A DNA stretch of 64,000 nt from Halalkalibacter oceani (lineage in GTDB: Bacteria; Bacillota; Bacilli; Bacillales; Bacillaceae_D), in the NCBI RefSeq assembly GCF_023715605.1, contig NZ_JAMBOL010000014.1, forward strand, positions 1 through 64,000, read 5' to 3'. Numbering within the stretch: position 1 is the stretch's first letter; each line of letters starts with the position of its first letter. The position numbers and the translations under genes were made by a program. Below the pieces are notes generated by a model, which saw nothing but the letters and a program-made list of their open reading frames with translations, ran no database searches and was not told the origin of the DNA. Shown here piece after piece: positions 35,691 through 43,431 of this stretch.

Positions 35691-36311
35691 ATGTTAGAAG
35701 CAATTGTTCACGGGCTGATTTTATCATTTGGATTAATTTTGCCATTAGGGGCGCAGAATATTTTTATTTTCAATCAAGGGGTGACACAGCATAGCTTCAG
35801 GGCGGCGCTCCCTGTAGTGATTACGGCCTCTGTATGTGATGCGATTTTAATCGCGCTGGCGGTAGCCGGGCTTTCTGTAATTGTGCTGCAATTTACGTGG
35901 ATGAACCAATTATTACTGGCGATTGGCTGTCTGTTTTTACTCTATATGGGCTGGTCGATATGGAAGAGTGTCCCGGATGATAGCAAGGAGGAGCCGAGTG
36001 GCCCTATTTCACCGAGACAGCAAATCCTTTTTGCGGTTTCCGTTTCCTTGTTCAACCCTCACGCCATCATTGATACGATTGGAGTCGTTGGAACGAGTTC
36101 CTTGGCGTATCAGGGAATTGACAAGCTGCTGTTCGCCGGAGCATGCGTGGCTGTTTCTTTTATTTGGTTTTTCATGCTGGCCGCAGCGGGCCGCAAACTG
36201 GGTCATTACGACAAAGATGGACGAAAAATAAGGAAATTGAATCAGGCGTCAGCCCTTTTTATGTGGGGGATGGCCGTTTTCTTAGCCTATCAGCTTTTTC
36301 GTCAATTGTAA
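35691..36311 (+). CDS. LysE/ArgO-family amino acid exporter
   Basis: A 206-aa membrane protein with about six helices. PLGAQNIFIFNQG near the N-terminus and FNPHAIIDTIGVVG in the middle are the LysE/ArgO signatures, so export of lysine or arginine is likely. The ATG at 35691 has AAGGGAGGAGAG upstream, and an earlier in-frame start at 35631 is rejected. Divergent from the MocR regulator. Confidence 0.92.
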   Translation: MLEAIVHGLILSFGLILPLGAQNIFIFNQGVTQHSFRAALPVVITASVCDAILIALAVAGLSVIVLQFTWMNQLLLAIGCLFLLYMGWSIWKSVPDDSKEEPSGPISPRQQILFAVSVSLFNPHAIIDTIGVVGTSSLAYQGIDKLLFAGACVAVSFIWFFMLAAAGRKLGHYDKDGRKIRKLNQASALFMWGMAVFLAYQLFRQL

Positions 36312-36374
36312 GAAAAGGACTTGCAAAAATAAAATACGAAAGAGTCGCTCGAAATGTGTTTTTCTGGCAAATAA

Positions 36375-36406
36375 CTATGATATAATTCCTATGGGTCATA
36401 TCATAG
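36375..36406 (+). promoter_or_regulatory. Extended -10 promoter overlapped by an inverted repeat
   Basis: TGATATAAT (36378-36386) is an extended -10 element. A perfect 9-bp inverted repeat, CTATGATAT (36375-36383) and ATATCATAG (36398-36406), has its left arm on this element and its right arm just after the expected start of transcription, an operator-like layout. Confidence 0.5.
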
Positions 36407-36424
36407 AAAAAGGGGTTGGAACGA

Positions 36425-37423
36425 GTGGAGGAAACGGCTGAGAAAAGTCTGAATGTTTCGGTATTGATGAATGAATTAAAGAAAGACAACGATGAAATGC
36501 AAGTAGTCATGAAACAAATCCAGGACATATCGACAAAATCAAATATTCTTGCCTTGAATTCAGGGATTGAAGCAGCCAGAGCCGGAGAAGCGGGACGCGG
36601 CTTTTCCGTTGTGGCGACAGAGATAAAAAAATTCGCTGAGGAAAGCTTGCAGGCGAGCAGACAAAGTGAAGAGATCATTACTAGCATCCAGAATAAGGCC
36701 AATGAAATTATTGCCGTCCGGACGGTTGATATTGCTTATGATACGATTGACAAAATTGACCGCAATTTATTTGAGCGCAACTGCGATGTCCAGGCGTGGG
36801 CCACGTTTGATGCGATTAAGCAATGTTTGCTTGCGCCTTCTCCGGAAACGGTCCAACATGCTGAGGCTTTTCTGAAAAATATCCATGCGATTTATGAGGT
36901 ATATTTTGATCTGTTTGTCGTCGACCTGTCAGGCAAAATTGTTGCCTCGGCACAGCACCCGAATCAGGTAGGCAAGGATATGTCGAAGCGTACATGGTTT
37001 AAGGAAACGGTGCGCACCAATCAGGTTTATGTAACGGACATGTATTATTCGGATGTCGTGGAAGGACATACGATGAGCTATTCCAGTCCTGTTCATGATG
37101 ATCAGGGCAACATCATCGGTGTCTTTACGACGAGATTTAACTGGGAATTTATTTATGACATCATCGACCGGGTCAAGATTGATGAGACGAGCAAGCTTTA
37201 TGTCATCAATTCAGAGGGCTATGTCATTGCGTCAAAGGACCGCTCTGACGTGTTAAATACAAAGCTGAACCATCTGAGAGCGGTTGAGCTGCTGCTTTCC
37301 GGCCGGGAAACACGCGGCTATACGATTGAGCAGAATCATATTTACGCCTACTGTTTAACGGAAGGCTACAATGCGTATAAAGGAAAAGGCTGGTCCGTTG
37401 TCGTAATGGAGTCGATCGTTTAG
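36425..37423 (+). CDS. Soluble MCP-like protein with C-terminal Cache-type sensor domain
   Basis: A 332-aa protein without membrane segments. Residues about 1-95 are a chemoreceptor signalling hairpin: [21 protein letters not shown] (split at 40-60) is the conserved tip that binds CheA and CheW. About 100-330 resemble a Cache/PAS-like sensor ([39 protein letters not shown]). In ordinary receptors the sensor precedes the signalling domain; here the order is reversed and the signalling part is short. GTG at 36425 follows AGGGG by 9 bases; the TTG at 36416 is too close to it. It could be a cytoplasmic redox/ligand receptor or a diguanylate-type scaffold; function unverified. Confidence 0.8.
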   Translation: MEETAEKSLNVSVLMNELKKDNDEMQVVMKQIQDISTKSNILALNSGIEAARAGEAGRGFSVVATEIKKFAEESLQASRQSEEIITSIQNKANEIIAVRTVDIAYDTIDKIDRNLFERNCDVQAWATFDAIKQCLLAPSPETVQHAEAFLKNIHAIYEVYFDLFVVDLSGKIVASAQHPNQVGKDMSKRTWFKETVRTNQVYVTDMYYSDVVEGHTMSYSSPVHDDQGNIIGVFTTRFNWEFIYDIIDRVKIDETSKLYVINSEGYVIASKDRSDVLNTKLNHLRAVELLLSGRETRGYTIEQNHIYAYCLTEGYNAYKGKGWSVVVMESIV

Positions 37424-37552
37424 CCGGGTAGAGAGCTGAGATCGTTTAAAGGGGACCAGATTTGGTAACACTGGAAAACAAACCGTTTGCTTGTTTTGCT
37501 TTCTTTGGGTAGAATAAAGGGATACATTTCAAGCTTGAAAAGAGGGTATTAC

Positions 37553-38626
37553 ATGAGTAAACAATCCATTTATGGATTAACCTTTGAACAATTGACGTCT
37601 TGGCTTTTGGAACATGGACATAAAAAATTTCGCGCTTCTCAAGTATGGGACTGGCTTTATCAAAAGCGGGTAACGACGTTTTTCGAGATGACGAATATTA
37701 ATAAAGAATGCCTGCAACTGCTGGAGGATCATTTTGAATTCCAGACGCTGACTGAGCATATAAAGCAGGAGTCGGCAGACGGGACGATTAAATTTCTCTT
37801 TAAGCTGAACGATGGCAATTTAATTGAGACAGTATTAATGCGTCAGAAATACGGCCTGTCCGTCTGTGTAACAACGCAGGTCGGCTGTAACATTGGCTGC
37901 AGCTTCTGCGCGAGCGGCCTGTTGACGAAGGATCGTGATCTGTCCAGTGGTGAAATTGTTGAGCAGATTATGAAAGTCCAGCTTTATTTGGATTCGGTTG
38001 GCAAGGGCGAACGGGTCAGTCACATTGTCATCATGGGAATCGGGGAACCATTTGATAATTTTGAGAACATGGTGGACTTCCTTGATATTATGAAGGATCA
38101 GAAGGGGCTGGCGATTGGCGCGAGACATATTACTGTTTCAACAAGTGGCCTTGTCAACAAAATTTATGAGTTTGCTGATTTGCAGTCACAGGTCAATTTG
38201 GCGATTTCCCTTCATGCACCGAATGACGAGCTGCGTACCCGGATTATGAAAATTAACCGTGCTTATCCGATTAAGAAGCTGATGGAAGCGATCGACTATT
38301 ATATCGAGAAGACAAATCGGCGTATAACGTTGGAGTATATTTTGCTGAAGGATGTTAATGATCATAAGGAGCATGCTCTTGAGCTTGCTGAGCTGATTGC
38401 TGATAAACGAAAGCTGGCGTACGTCAACTTAATTCCGTATAACCCGGTTAGTGAGCACAGTCAATATCAGCGAAGCACGAAGGAAGCGATCCGCACCTTC
38501 TATGATACATTGAAGAAAAAAGGAATTAACTGCGTCGTCCGGATGGAGCACGGCACTGATATTGATGCCGCCTGCGGTCAGCTTCGCAGTAAGCAAATGA
38601 AGAAAAAGCAAAAGCAGAAGGTTTAG
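37553..38626 (+). CDS. RlmN-like radical SAM 23S rRNA methyltransferase paralogue
   Basis: A 357-aa radical SAM enzyme of the RlmN/Cfr family, which methylates A2503 of 23S rRNA (RlmN also acts on tRNA). The cluster motif CNIGCSFC places C112, C116 and C119; MGIGEPFDN and DIDAACGQL with C341, the methyl-transfer cysteine, are present. After the cluster it reads [16 protein letters not shown], unlike the ASTLGGLKRNL of housekeeping Bacillus RlmN, so this is probably a second, diverged copy. It is not close to Cfr in its N-terminus ([14 protein letters not shown] is RlmN-like). ATG 37553 has AGAGGG upstream. Not linked to prpC/prkC as B. subtilis rlmN is. Confidence 0.88.
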   Translation: MSKQSIYGLTFEQLTSWLLEHGHKKFRASQVWDWLYQKRVTTFFEMTNINKECLQLLEDHFEFQTLTEHIKQESADGTIKFLFKLNDGNLIETVLMRQKYGLSVCVTTQVGCNIGCSFCASGLLTKDRDLSSGEIVEQIMKVQLYLDSVGKGERVSHIVIMGIGEPFDNFENMVDFLDIMKDQKGLAIGARHITVSTSGLVNKIYEFADLQSQVNLAISLHAPNDELRTRIMKINRAYPIKKLMEAIDYYIEKTNRRITLEYILLKDVNDHKEHALELAELIADKRKLAYVNLIPYNPVSEHSQYQRSTKEAIRTFYDTLKKKGINCVVRMEHGTDIDAACGQLRSKQMKKKQKQKV

Positions 38627-38635
38627 GCAATCATA

Positions 38636-38703
38636 AAAATCGCTTCGTTCTATAGCTTGGGGTGTAGTCACTCCATTTTATAGGAACGAGCGATTTTTTT
38701 TAG
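38636..38703 (+). terminator. Terminator of the RlmN-like gene
   Basis: AAAATCGCTTCGTTCTATA and TATAGGAACGAGCGATTTT form a long imperfect stem, followed by TTTTTTTT. Confidence 0.85.
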
Positions 38704-38762
38704 ATGAAATGCGTGCCCCCATCCCGGTAGCGGATTCGAAGCGACTGCTTTCTTCAACTTAC

Positions 38763-38795
38763 AAAAAAGCCTGCCGACTTTGTCGACAGACTCGA
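38763..38795 (-). terminator. Terminator of the petrobactin-type binding protein gene
   Basis: On the minus strand CTGTCGACAAAGTCGGCAG forms a short stem and is followed by GCTTTTTT. Confidence 0.7.
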
Positions 38796-38816
38796 GGCGC
38801 CCTTAGGCGTCATTTC

Positions 38817-39824
38817 TTATTGAATGCCTTCGTGGATTTCCTTCACCATTTCCGATACGGAGATTAATCCACCGCCGGATAGGTACCAAACACTTGGGTT
38901 CAGGAAGACAATGTTGTCATTTTGCGCAGCGTTTGTGCTGTCGATAATTTCATTGTTAATTAATGGATTTTCACTGCCTGCCTCATCAATCGCCTGATCA
39001 CGGTCGATCACGAAGAGGTAATCAGGATTTGTTTCGGCAATGTATTCGTACGAAACGCTCATTCCATGAGTTGATGCTTCAATGTTTTCATCAGCTGCCG
39101 GGATGCCGAATACGTCGTGAAGGATCCCGAATCTTGAGCCGTTTCCGTATGCGCTAATATTTCCACTTGTCGTCAAAACGATGAGTCCAGTTCCGTCCAG
39201 TTCAGCAACTTCTTCATTTAAAGCTGCAATCGCATCATTGATTTTTGTTAACTCTGCTTCTGCTTCTTCCTCTTTGTTGAAGATTTCTCCTAACAATTCA
39301 ACATTGTGGGTGAACGACTCCATGTAGTTCGTTGTATCGACTCCGACAAAAATGGTAGGAGCGATTTCACTTAATTCTTCATACGCTTCAGACTGTCTGC
39401 CGGAAATAATGATTAAATCCGGATTTAAACCATAAATTGTTTCGAAGTCAAGCTCTTTCAAGCTTCCGACATTCGTATATTCATCGCCCTCATACTTTGA
39501 TAAATAATCCGGCAGCGAGCTTCCTTTTGCGACACCTGCGACTTCGACTCCAAGTGTATCTAATGTCTCAAGAGCACCGTAATCAAAGACAACAACCGTT
39601 TCCGGTTCTTTCTGAACAACTGTTTCGCCAAGATCATGAGTAACGGTAATTTCAGCTGCTTCGGACTCTGCTTCCGCTCCGCTGCCGTCCTCTTCAGTCG
39701 CTTCCTCAGTTGTAGCCGGGCTTTCCTCTTCACCTGTATCTGCATCATTTGATGAGTCTGTTCCGCATGCGGCTAATGTAACAACCAGCACGAGAAGAAT
39801 AAGAAAGGATAAATATTTCTTCAT
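38817..39824 (-). CDS. YclQ-like (petrobactin-type) siderophore-binding lipoprotein
   Basis: A 335-aa ABC substrate-binding lipoprotein. The lipobox is LAAC (C20), then an acidic linker (about 25-58). The fold contains ITVTHDLGETVV, VVVFDYGALETLDTLG, LNPDLIIISGRQ and YGNGSRFGILHDVFG, the pattern of YclQ of B. subtilis, which binds petrobactin and related catecholates. No permease or ATPase gene is linked. AGGAGTGAGATAAC precedes the ATG. A near-perfect Fur box lies 115 bases upstream. Confidence 0.9.
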   Translation of the reverse strand: MKKYLSFLILLVLVVTLAACGTDSSNDADTGEEESPATTEEATEEDGSGAEAESEAAEITVTHDLGETVVQKEPETVVVFDYGALETLDTLGVEVAGVAKGSSLPDYLSKYEGDEYTNVGSLKELDFETIYGLNPDLIIISGRQSEAYEELSEIAPTIFVGVDTTNYMESFTHNVELLGEIFNKEEEAEAELTKINDAIAALNEEVAELDGTGLIVLTTSGNISAYGNGSRFGILHDVFGIPAADENIEASTHGMSVSYEYIAETNPDYLFVIDRDQAIDEAGSENPLINNEIIDSTNAAQNDNIVFLNPSVWYLSGGGLISVSEMVKEIHEGIQ

Positions 39825-39938
39825 GTTATCTCACTCCTAATCGTATAGTTTATCTATTTTTAAATTATGTAGCATAATTTAAAACCTGTCGCTATCCAAC
39901 AAATTTGCTGATTAAACAGAAAACAGCCATAAACAAAT

Positions 39939-39957
39939 GATAACAATTATCATTATC
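39939..39957. promoter_or_regulatory. Fur box
   Basis: On the minus strand GATAATGATAATTGTTATC matches the 19-bp Fur consensus at 17 positions. It precedes the YclQ-like gene, so iron repression is expected. Confidence 0.87.
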
Positions 39958-39999
39958 ATAAGTCAAGTAAGAATTTAAAAATAGTGCTTTATCATGCTG

Positions 40000-40028
40000 T
40001 TGACGCAGCCAGTTGATGGGCATATAAT
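40000..40028 (+). promoter_or_regulatory. SigA promoter of the BenE-like gene
   Basis: TTGACG (40000-40005) and TATAAT (40023-40028) with an ideal 17-base spacer, about 120 bases before the start codon. Confidence 0.75.
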
Positions 40029-40083
40029 TAACACAATTGTTTGAAAAGAATGCAAGCTGTCAACAAATATTTCGGTTTCCTAA

Positions 40084-40099
40084 TGTTTCATGTGAAACA
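40084..40099. other. parS: parS-like ParB (Spo0J) binding site
   Basis: TGTTTCATGTGAAACA differs from the bacterial chromosomal parS sequence TGTTTCACGTGAAACA at one central base. The arms are perfect (ATGTTTCA / TGAAACAT, 40083-40100). It lies in the leader of the BenE-like gene. parS sites nucleate ParB for origin segregation and normally cluster in the origin-proximal part of the chromosome. Confidence 0.8.
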
Positions 40100-40150
40100 T
40101 GATCATGGGAGTGAAAAGCCGAATTTTAGCAGCGTAGGGAAGGGTTTTTT

Positions 40151-41383
40151 ATGGCAGGATGGAATGTTTTTTTTGGACGGAAGAATAATACAAATCCATT
40201 TACAGATTTTAATGGAAAAAATATAACCGCGGGCTGTGTTTCCGGACTATTGGCCATTATCAGCGTGCCTGTCATTATTCTGCAGGCAGCTGAAAACGGT
40301 AGTTTTACAAATGAACAAACCATTTCATGGATGCTGGCGATGTATATTTTCGGCGGGCTATTCAGCGTTTTAGTACCACTTTATTACCGGATGCCGATTG
40401 TCGGAGCGAGTTCCATCACAGGGATCGCTTTTTTAGCTACAGTCACGGGGCAATTTTCTTATCACGAGCTTGTTGGAGCTTATGTGCTGACCGGATTATT
40501 AATGCTTATTGTCGGTTATTTCGGTTTTTTTAAAAAGTTGATTGAATATGTGCCGAAGGAAATTATCGCGGCGATGCTTGCCGGAATGATTATGAAATAT
40601 ATGACGAATTTCATTGTTTCGATTAGTCAGATGGCGTTGATCGGCATTCTTTCATTAGTAGTGTTTTTTGTTTTCAGCTATAAAAAAATGAGGGTACCTC
40701 CGTTGATTGCTGCTGTGGGGACGGCCTTTATTCTGTTGCTCGTAACTTATCCGCTTCATGTAAGCGGGGGCGCTTCGGCTTTTGTCGTTCCGGCTGTTCA
40801 GATGCCGTCTTTCAGCGTTTTAGGGTTTTTGTCAGTTGCGATCCCGCTGGCATTATTAATTTTAAGTAATGATGCTGCGGTCGGGATTGGAGCAATTGAG
40901 CAGAACGATTATCATCTGCCGGTTAATCAATTGGTTTCACTTGGTGGGATTTTTACAATTTGCGCCGGCTTCTTTGGCGGAATCAGTGCCAATGTCGCGG
41001 GAATGATGTCGGCGATTTGTGCTGATGAAGAAGCGGGGCCTTACGAGAAGAGGTATATTGGCGCTGTCATCTCTGGCTTGATTTTGATTACATTCGGTCT
41101 TCTGTCCTGGAAGCTCGTTCCGTTTATTCAAGCTTTGCCGGCTGATTTTGTCGCGATTTTAGTTGGGCTTTCACTGCTTGGTGTGTTCGGGAACAGCCTG
41201 CATATCAGCTTTTCAAAGCCAGAGCTGAAAATGAGCGCTGCTTTTGCGTTTATTATTGCCGCCTCCGGTATTACATTATTTAATATCAGTGCACCAGTCT
41301 GGTCATTGCTTGTTGGAACGTTCATTGCCCGCAAAATGGAAACGAAGCGAGGAAAGGCAGAACTGAGAAAGCAAACCGCGTAG
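40151..41383 (+). CDS. benE: BenE-family transporter (benzoate/H+ symporter family)
   Basis: A 410-aa integral membrane protein with about 11-12 hydrophobic helices. It matches the BenE family: VGASSITGIAFLATVTGQFS, VPKEIIAAMLAGM, LALLILSNDAAVGIGAIEQN and GGIFTICAGFFGGISANVAG correspond to its conserved segments. The fold is that of the nucleobase/ascorbate transporters. Substrate may be benzoate or another small organic acid; no aromatic catabolism genes are nearby. GGGAAGGG lies 7 bases before the ATG. Transcription should start from 40,035 or so, through the parS-like site. Confidence 0.87.
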   Translation: MAGWNVFFGRKNNTNPFTDFNGKNITAGCVSGLLAIISVPVIILQAAENGSFTNEQTISWMLAMYIFGGLFSVLVPLYYRMPIVGASSITGIAFLATVTGQFSYHELVGAYVLTGLLMLIVGYFGFFKKLIEYVPKEIIAAMLAGMIMKYMTNFIVSISQMALIGILSLVVFFVFSYKKMRVPPLIAAVGTAFILLLVTYPLHVSGGASAFVVPAVQMPSFSVLGFLSVAIPLALLILSNDAAVGIGAIEQNDYHLPVNQLVSLGGIFTICAGFFGGISANVAGMMSAICADEEAGPYEKRYIGAVISGLILITFGLLSWKLVPFIQALPADFVAILVGLSLLGVFGNSLHISFSKPELKMSAAFAFIIAASGITLFNISAPVWSLLVGTFIARKMETKRGKAELRKQTA

Positions 41384-41505
41384 CTGACGCTGAGATTCAT
41401 CTAAAGAAAGCCGGATGAGGTTTTCCTCAAGGGAGATGAAACTTTTTTAAGTTTGCTGACGTTCCTGTATATATGAAGCGAAAAAAATGATGGAGGTTTT
41501 CTAAG

Positions 41506-43296
41506 ATGCGAAGCAAAAAGGGAATCATCCTAGCTAGTTGTATGACAACGATTTTTTTATTGGCAGGCATTGTAGCTGTAACCGCTTCTGATTCGATTAA
41601 GCTGGAAGTGAACGGCCATATGATTCAAACCGATGTACCTCCGCAAATTATTAACAACCGCATGATGGTGCCAGTGCGTTCAATTAGCGAGGCGTTAGGG
41701 GCAAAAGTCAATTGGAACAAAGAGGGAAATAAAGTGGAAGTCGATATGACGGATGTCGACTCACCCCAAGAGGAAGATAAGTCGCTCCAGCGTCAGGTAG
41801 AACTGCTGCGAAACTGGATTGCGCCGGTCAGCGCCAATAAGGCGGTGGAAACATGGGCAGAAGCGGTGAAGCAGAGAAACGGTGCTGTGCAATATGCGAT
41901 GTTCGCTCCGGACGTCCAAGAGCAGACACGAGAACAGTTGAAGCGGTTCAACTGGGTCACCGGTGTATCAAGTCCATGGGTCGAGCGTTACGAGATCAAT
42001 GAGCAGAAGGTTTCGGCTGAAGATGCGGTAAAATATGAAGTTATCTTTCATATGGCAACGTCAACGGGAAGTGCCGGTACCGCTCATGCGAGCTTGACGG
42101 TAAGCAAAGGAGATGGCGGCTGGCTGATTACCGAGTTACTTAATGACGGCTCGTCTAATATACCGGGAGTGAATGATAAGGCTGGCGATGGTTCTACTGA
42201 TTCGACGACGGGGGAGGTGCTGAAGCATCCGCAAGCTGTACAGATGATAAATGATAAAATCGGTTGGGCCTGGGAGTCCGATCCGTTGAAGGTGGTTAAG
42301 ACGATAGACGGGGGGCAGCACTGGAAAGAGGTTCCTCTAACAGGGCTGGACGATGAATCCACTGCTAGCATTTCCCAGCCAGCGTTTGAGTTTCTCGATG
42401 CAGACCATGGCTGGATTAGCTGGACGAATGACAAGGAAATGGTAATCGCCTATACAGCTGATGGAGGGCGACATTGGAGCCAAACTTCAATTCCTGGCTA
42501 TAATATGGCTGTGGATTTTACCTTCCTCAATGATCAGGAAGGCTGGTTGTTAACGGTCGGAGATGCCGCGATGATGAAGAGTGAGAAAAGAGTGTTTCGG
42601 ACGATAGATGGGGGAGAAACGTGGGAGCTATTATCCAGCAACACCGATTACTTGGAGTCCGATGAGGCAACGAGGAATGCTCTTTCGTTAACCGGAACGG
42701 CCAATGGTATCATTTTCAGCGACGCAGAGCATGGATGGGTTTCGCTGGACAATCCGGTCAGTGATGAATTGTTGTTTTATCAGACTGTAGATGGTGGCAA
42801 GAGCTGGAGTCCGGTTGAGCTTAACGTGCCTGAAGAGGTTGAAGGTGAAGAGTTCATTACATCTTTTTCCGTGCCGCAATTTTTTGGCTCGCAAAAGAAA
42901 GAAGGAATTGTGATTGCCCGCTTTGCGTATCGTGACGAGCAATCAACCGTTGCGTTTCGCACAATGAACGGGGGGGAATCATGGGATGGTGAACTTCTAC
43001 CAGCCGAAGTGAATGTAGAAAATGTCAGCGATATGACCTTCGCTGCTCGCGATAGGGGCTGGGCTATTGTTGACGATGGATTGTACCGCACAAGAGATGG
43101 CTTAGAGTGGGAAAAGGTGTCCACCAATAAGACGTTCAACGAAACGCTGAAAACAAATTCGGTGCTCAAACAGATCGTCTTTGTTGATAACATGGAGGGC
43201 TGGATCTTGGCAGCGTCGGAAGACTTGGAGGATGAAATACTTTTAAAGACCGAAGACGGCGGAGAAACATGGAAGCAAGCGCCGATCAAGGGATAG
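41506..43296 (+). CDS. Exported protein with copper-amine-oxidase-like N-domain and Asp-box propeller
   Basis: A 596-aa secreted protein. Residues 1-28 form a signal peptide. About 30-83 is a stalk domain (IKLEVNGHMIQTD, NNRMMVPVRSISEALGAKV). About 95-225 is a small alpha/beta domain seen in Bacillus lipoprotein-like proteins (WAEAVKQRNGAVQYAMFAP). About 235-596 is a beta-propeller with repeated Asp-box-like turns (TIDGGQHWKE, TADGGRHWSQ, TIDGGETWEL, TEDGGETWKQ). Propellers of this type bind carbohydrate or other ligands; no enzyme active site is evident. GGAGG precedes the ATG. A terminator follows directly. Confidence 0.85.
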   Translation: MRSKKGIILASCMTTIFLLAGIVAVTASDSIKLEVNGHMIQTDVPPQIINNRMMVPVRSISEALGAKVNWNKEGNKVEVDMTDVDSPQEEDKSLQRQVELLRNWIAPVSANKAVETWAEAVKQRNGAVQYAMFAPDVQEQTREQLKRFNWVTGVSSPWVERYEINEQKVSAEDAVKYEVIFHMATSTGSAGTAHASLTVSKGDGGWLITELLNDGSSNIPGVNDKAGDGSTDSTTGEVLKHPQAVQMINDKIGWAWESDPLKVVKTIDGGQHWKEVPLTGLDDESTASISQPAFEFLDADHGWISWTNDKEMVIAYTADGGRHWSQTSIPGYNMAVDFTFLNDQEGWLLTVGDAAMMKSEKRVFRTIDGGETWELLSSNTDYLESDEATRNALSLTGTANGIIFSDAEHGWVSLDNPVSDELLFYQTVDGGKSWSPVELNVPEEVEGEEFITSFSVPQFFGSQKKEGIVIARFAYRDEQSTVAFRTMNGGESWDGELLPAEVNVENVSDMTFAARDRGWAIVDDGLYRTRDGLEWEKVSTNKTFNETLKTNSVLKQIVFVDNMEGWILAASEDLEDEILLKTEDGGETWKQAPIKG

Positions 43297-43329
43297 AAGC
43301 TTAGGGATATGTCGCCCACAATTTTAGGC

Positions 43330-43366
43330 GGTGTGTCAAAGGGTCGCAGTTCCTTTGACACACCTC
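43330..43366 (+). terminator. Terminator of the propeller gene
   Basis: A perfect 13-bp stem GGTGTGTCAAAGG / CCTTTGACACACC with a 9-base loop and a T-rich tail (TCTCTTTGTTTT). Confidence 0.85.
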
Positions 43367-43371
43367 TCTTT

Positions 43372-43397
43372 GTTTTAGCAGCCGACAAAACGGGTAC
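43372..43397 (+). promoter_or_regulatory. SigB-type promoter of katE
   Basis: GTTTTA (43372-43377) and GGGTAC (43392-43397) with a 14-base spacer, close to the SigB consensus GTTTAA-N13-15-GGGTAT. It lies 35 bases before the catalase start. B. subtilis katE is a SigB regulon member. Confidence 0.75.
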
Positions 43398-43431
43398 TCA
43401 ACCTGCAAAGCATGATAAAGGAGGAGTACTG

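Noticed and set aside
40041-40226. 61-codon frame containing MFHVKH
   Set aside because: The peptide is the translation of the parS-like site; the frame overlaps the BenE start and has no ribosome site.
43309-43431. Earlier catalase start at 43309
   Set aside because: It would lie within the terminator of the upstream gene and include the SigB-type promoter in coding sequence; ATG 43432 has an AGGAGG-type site.
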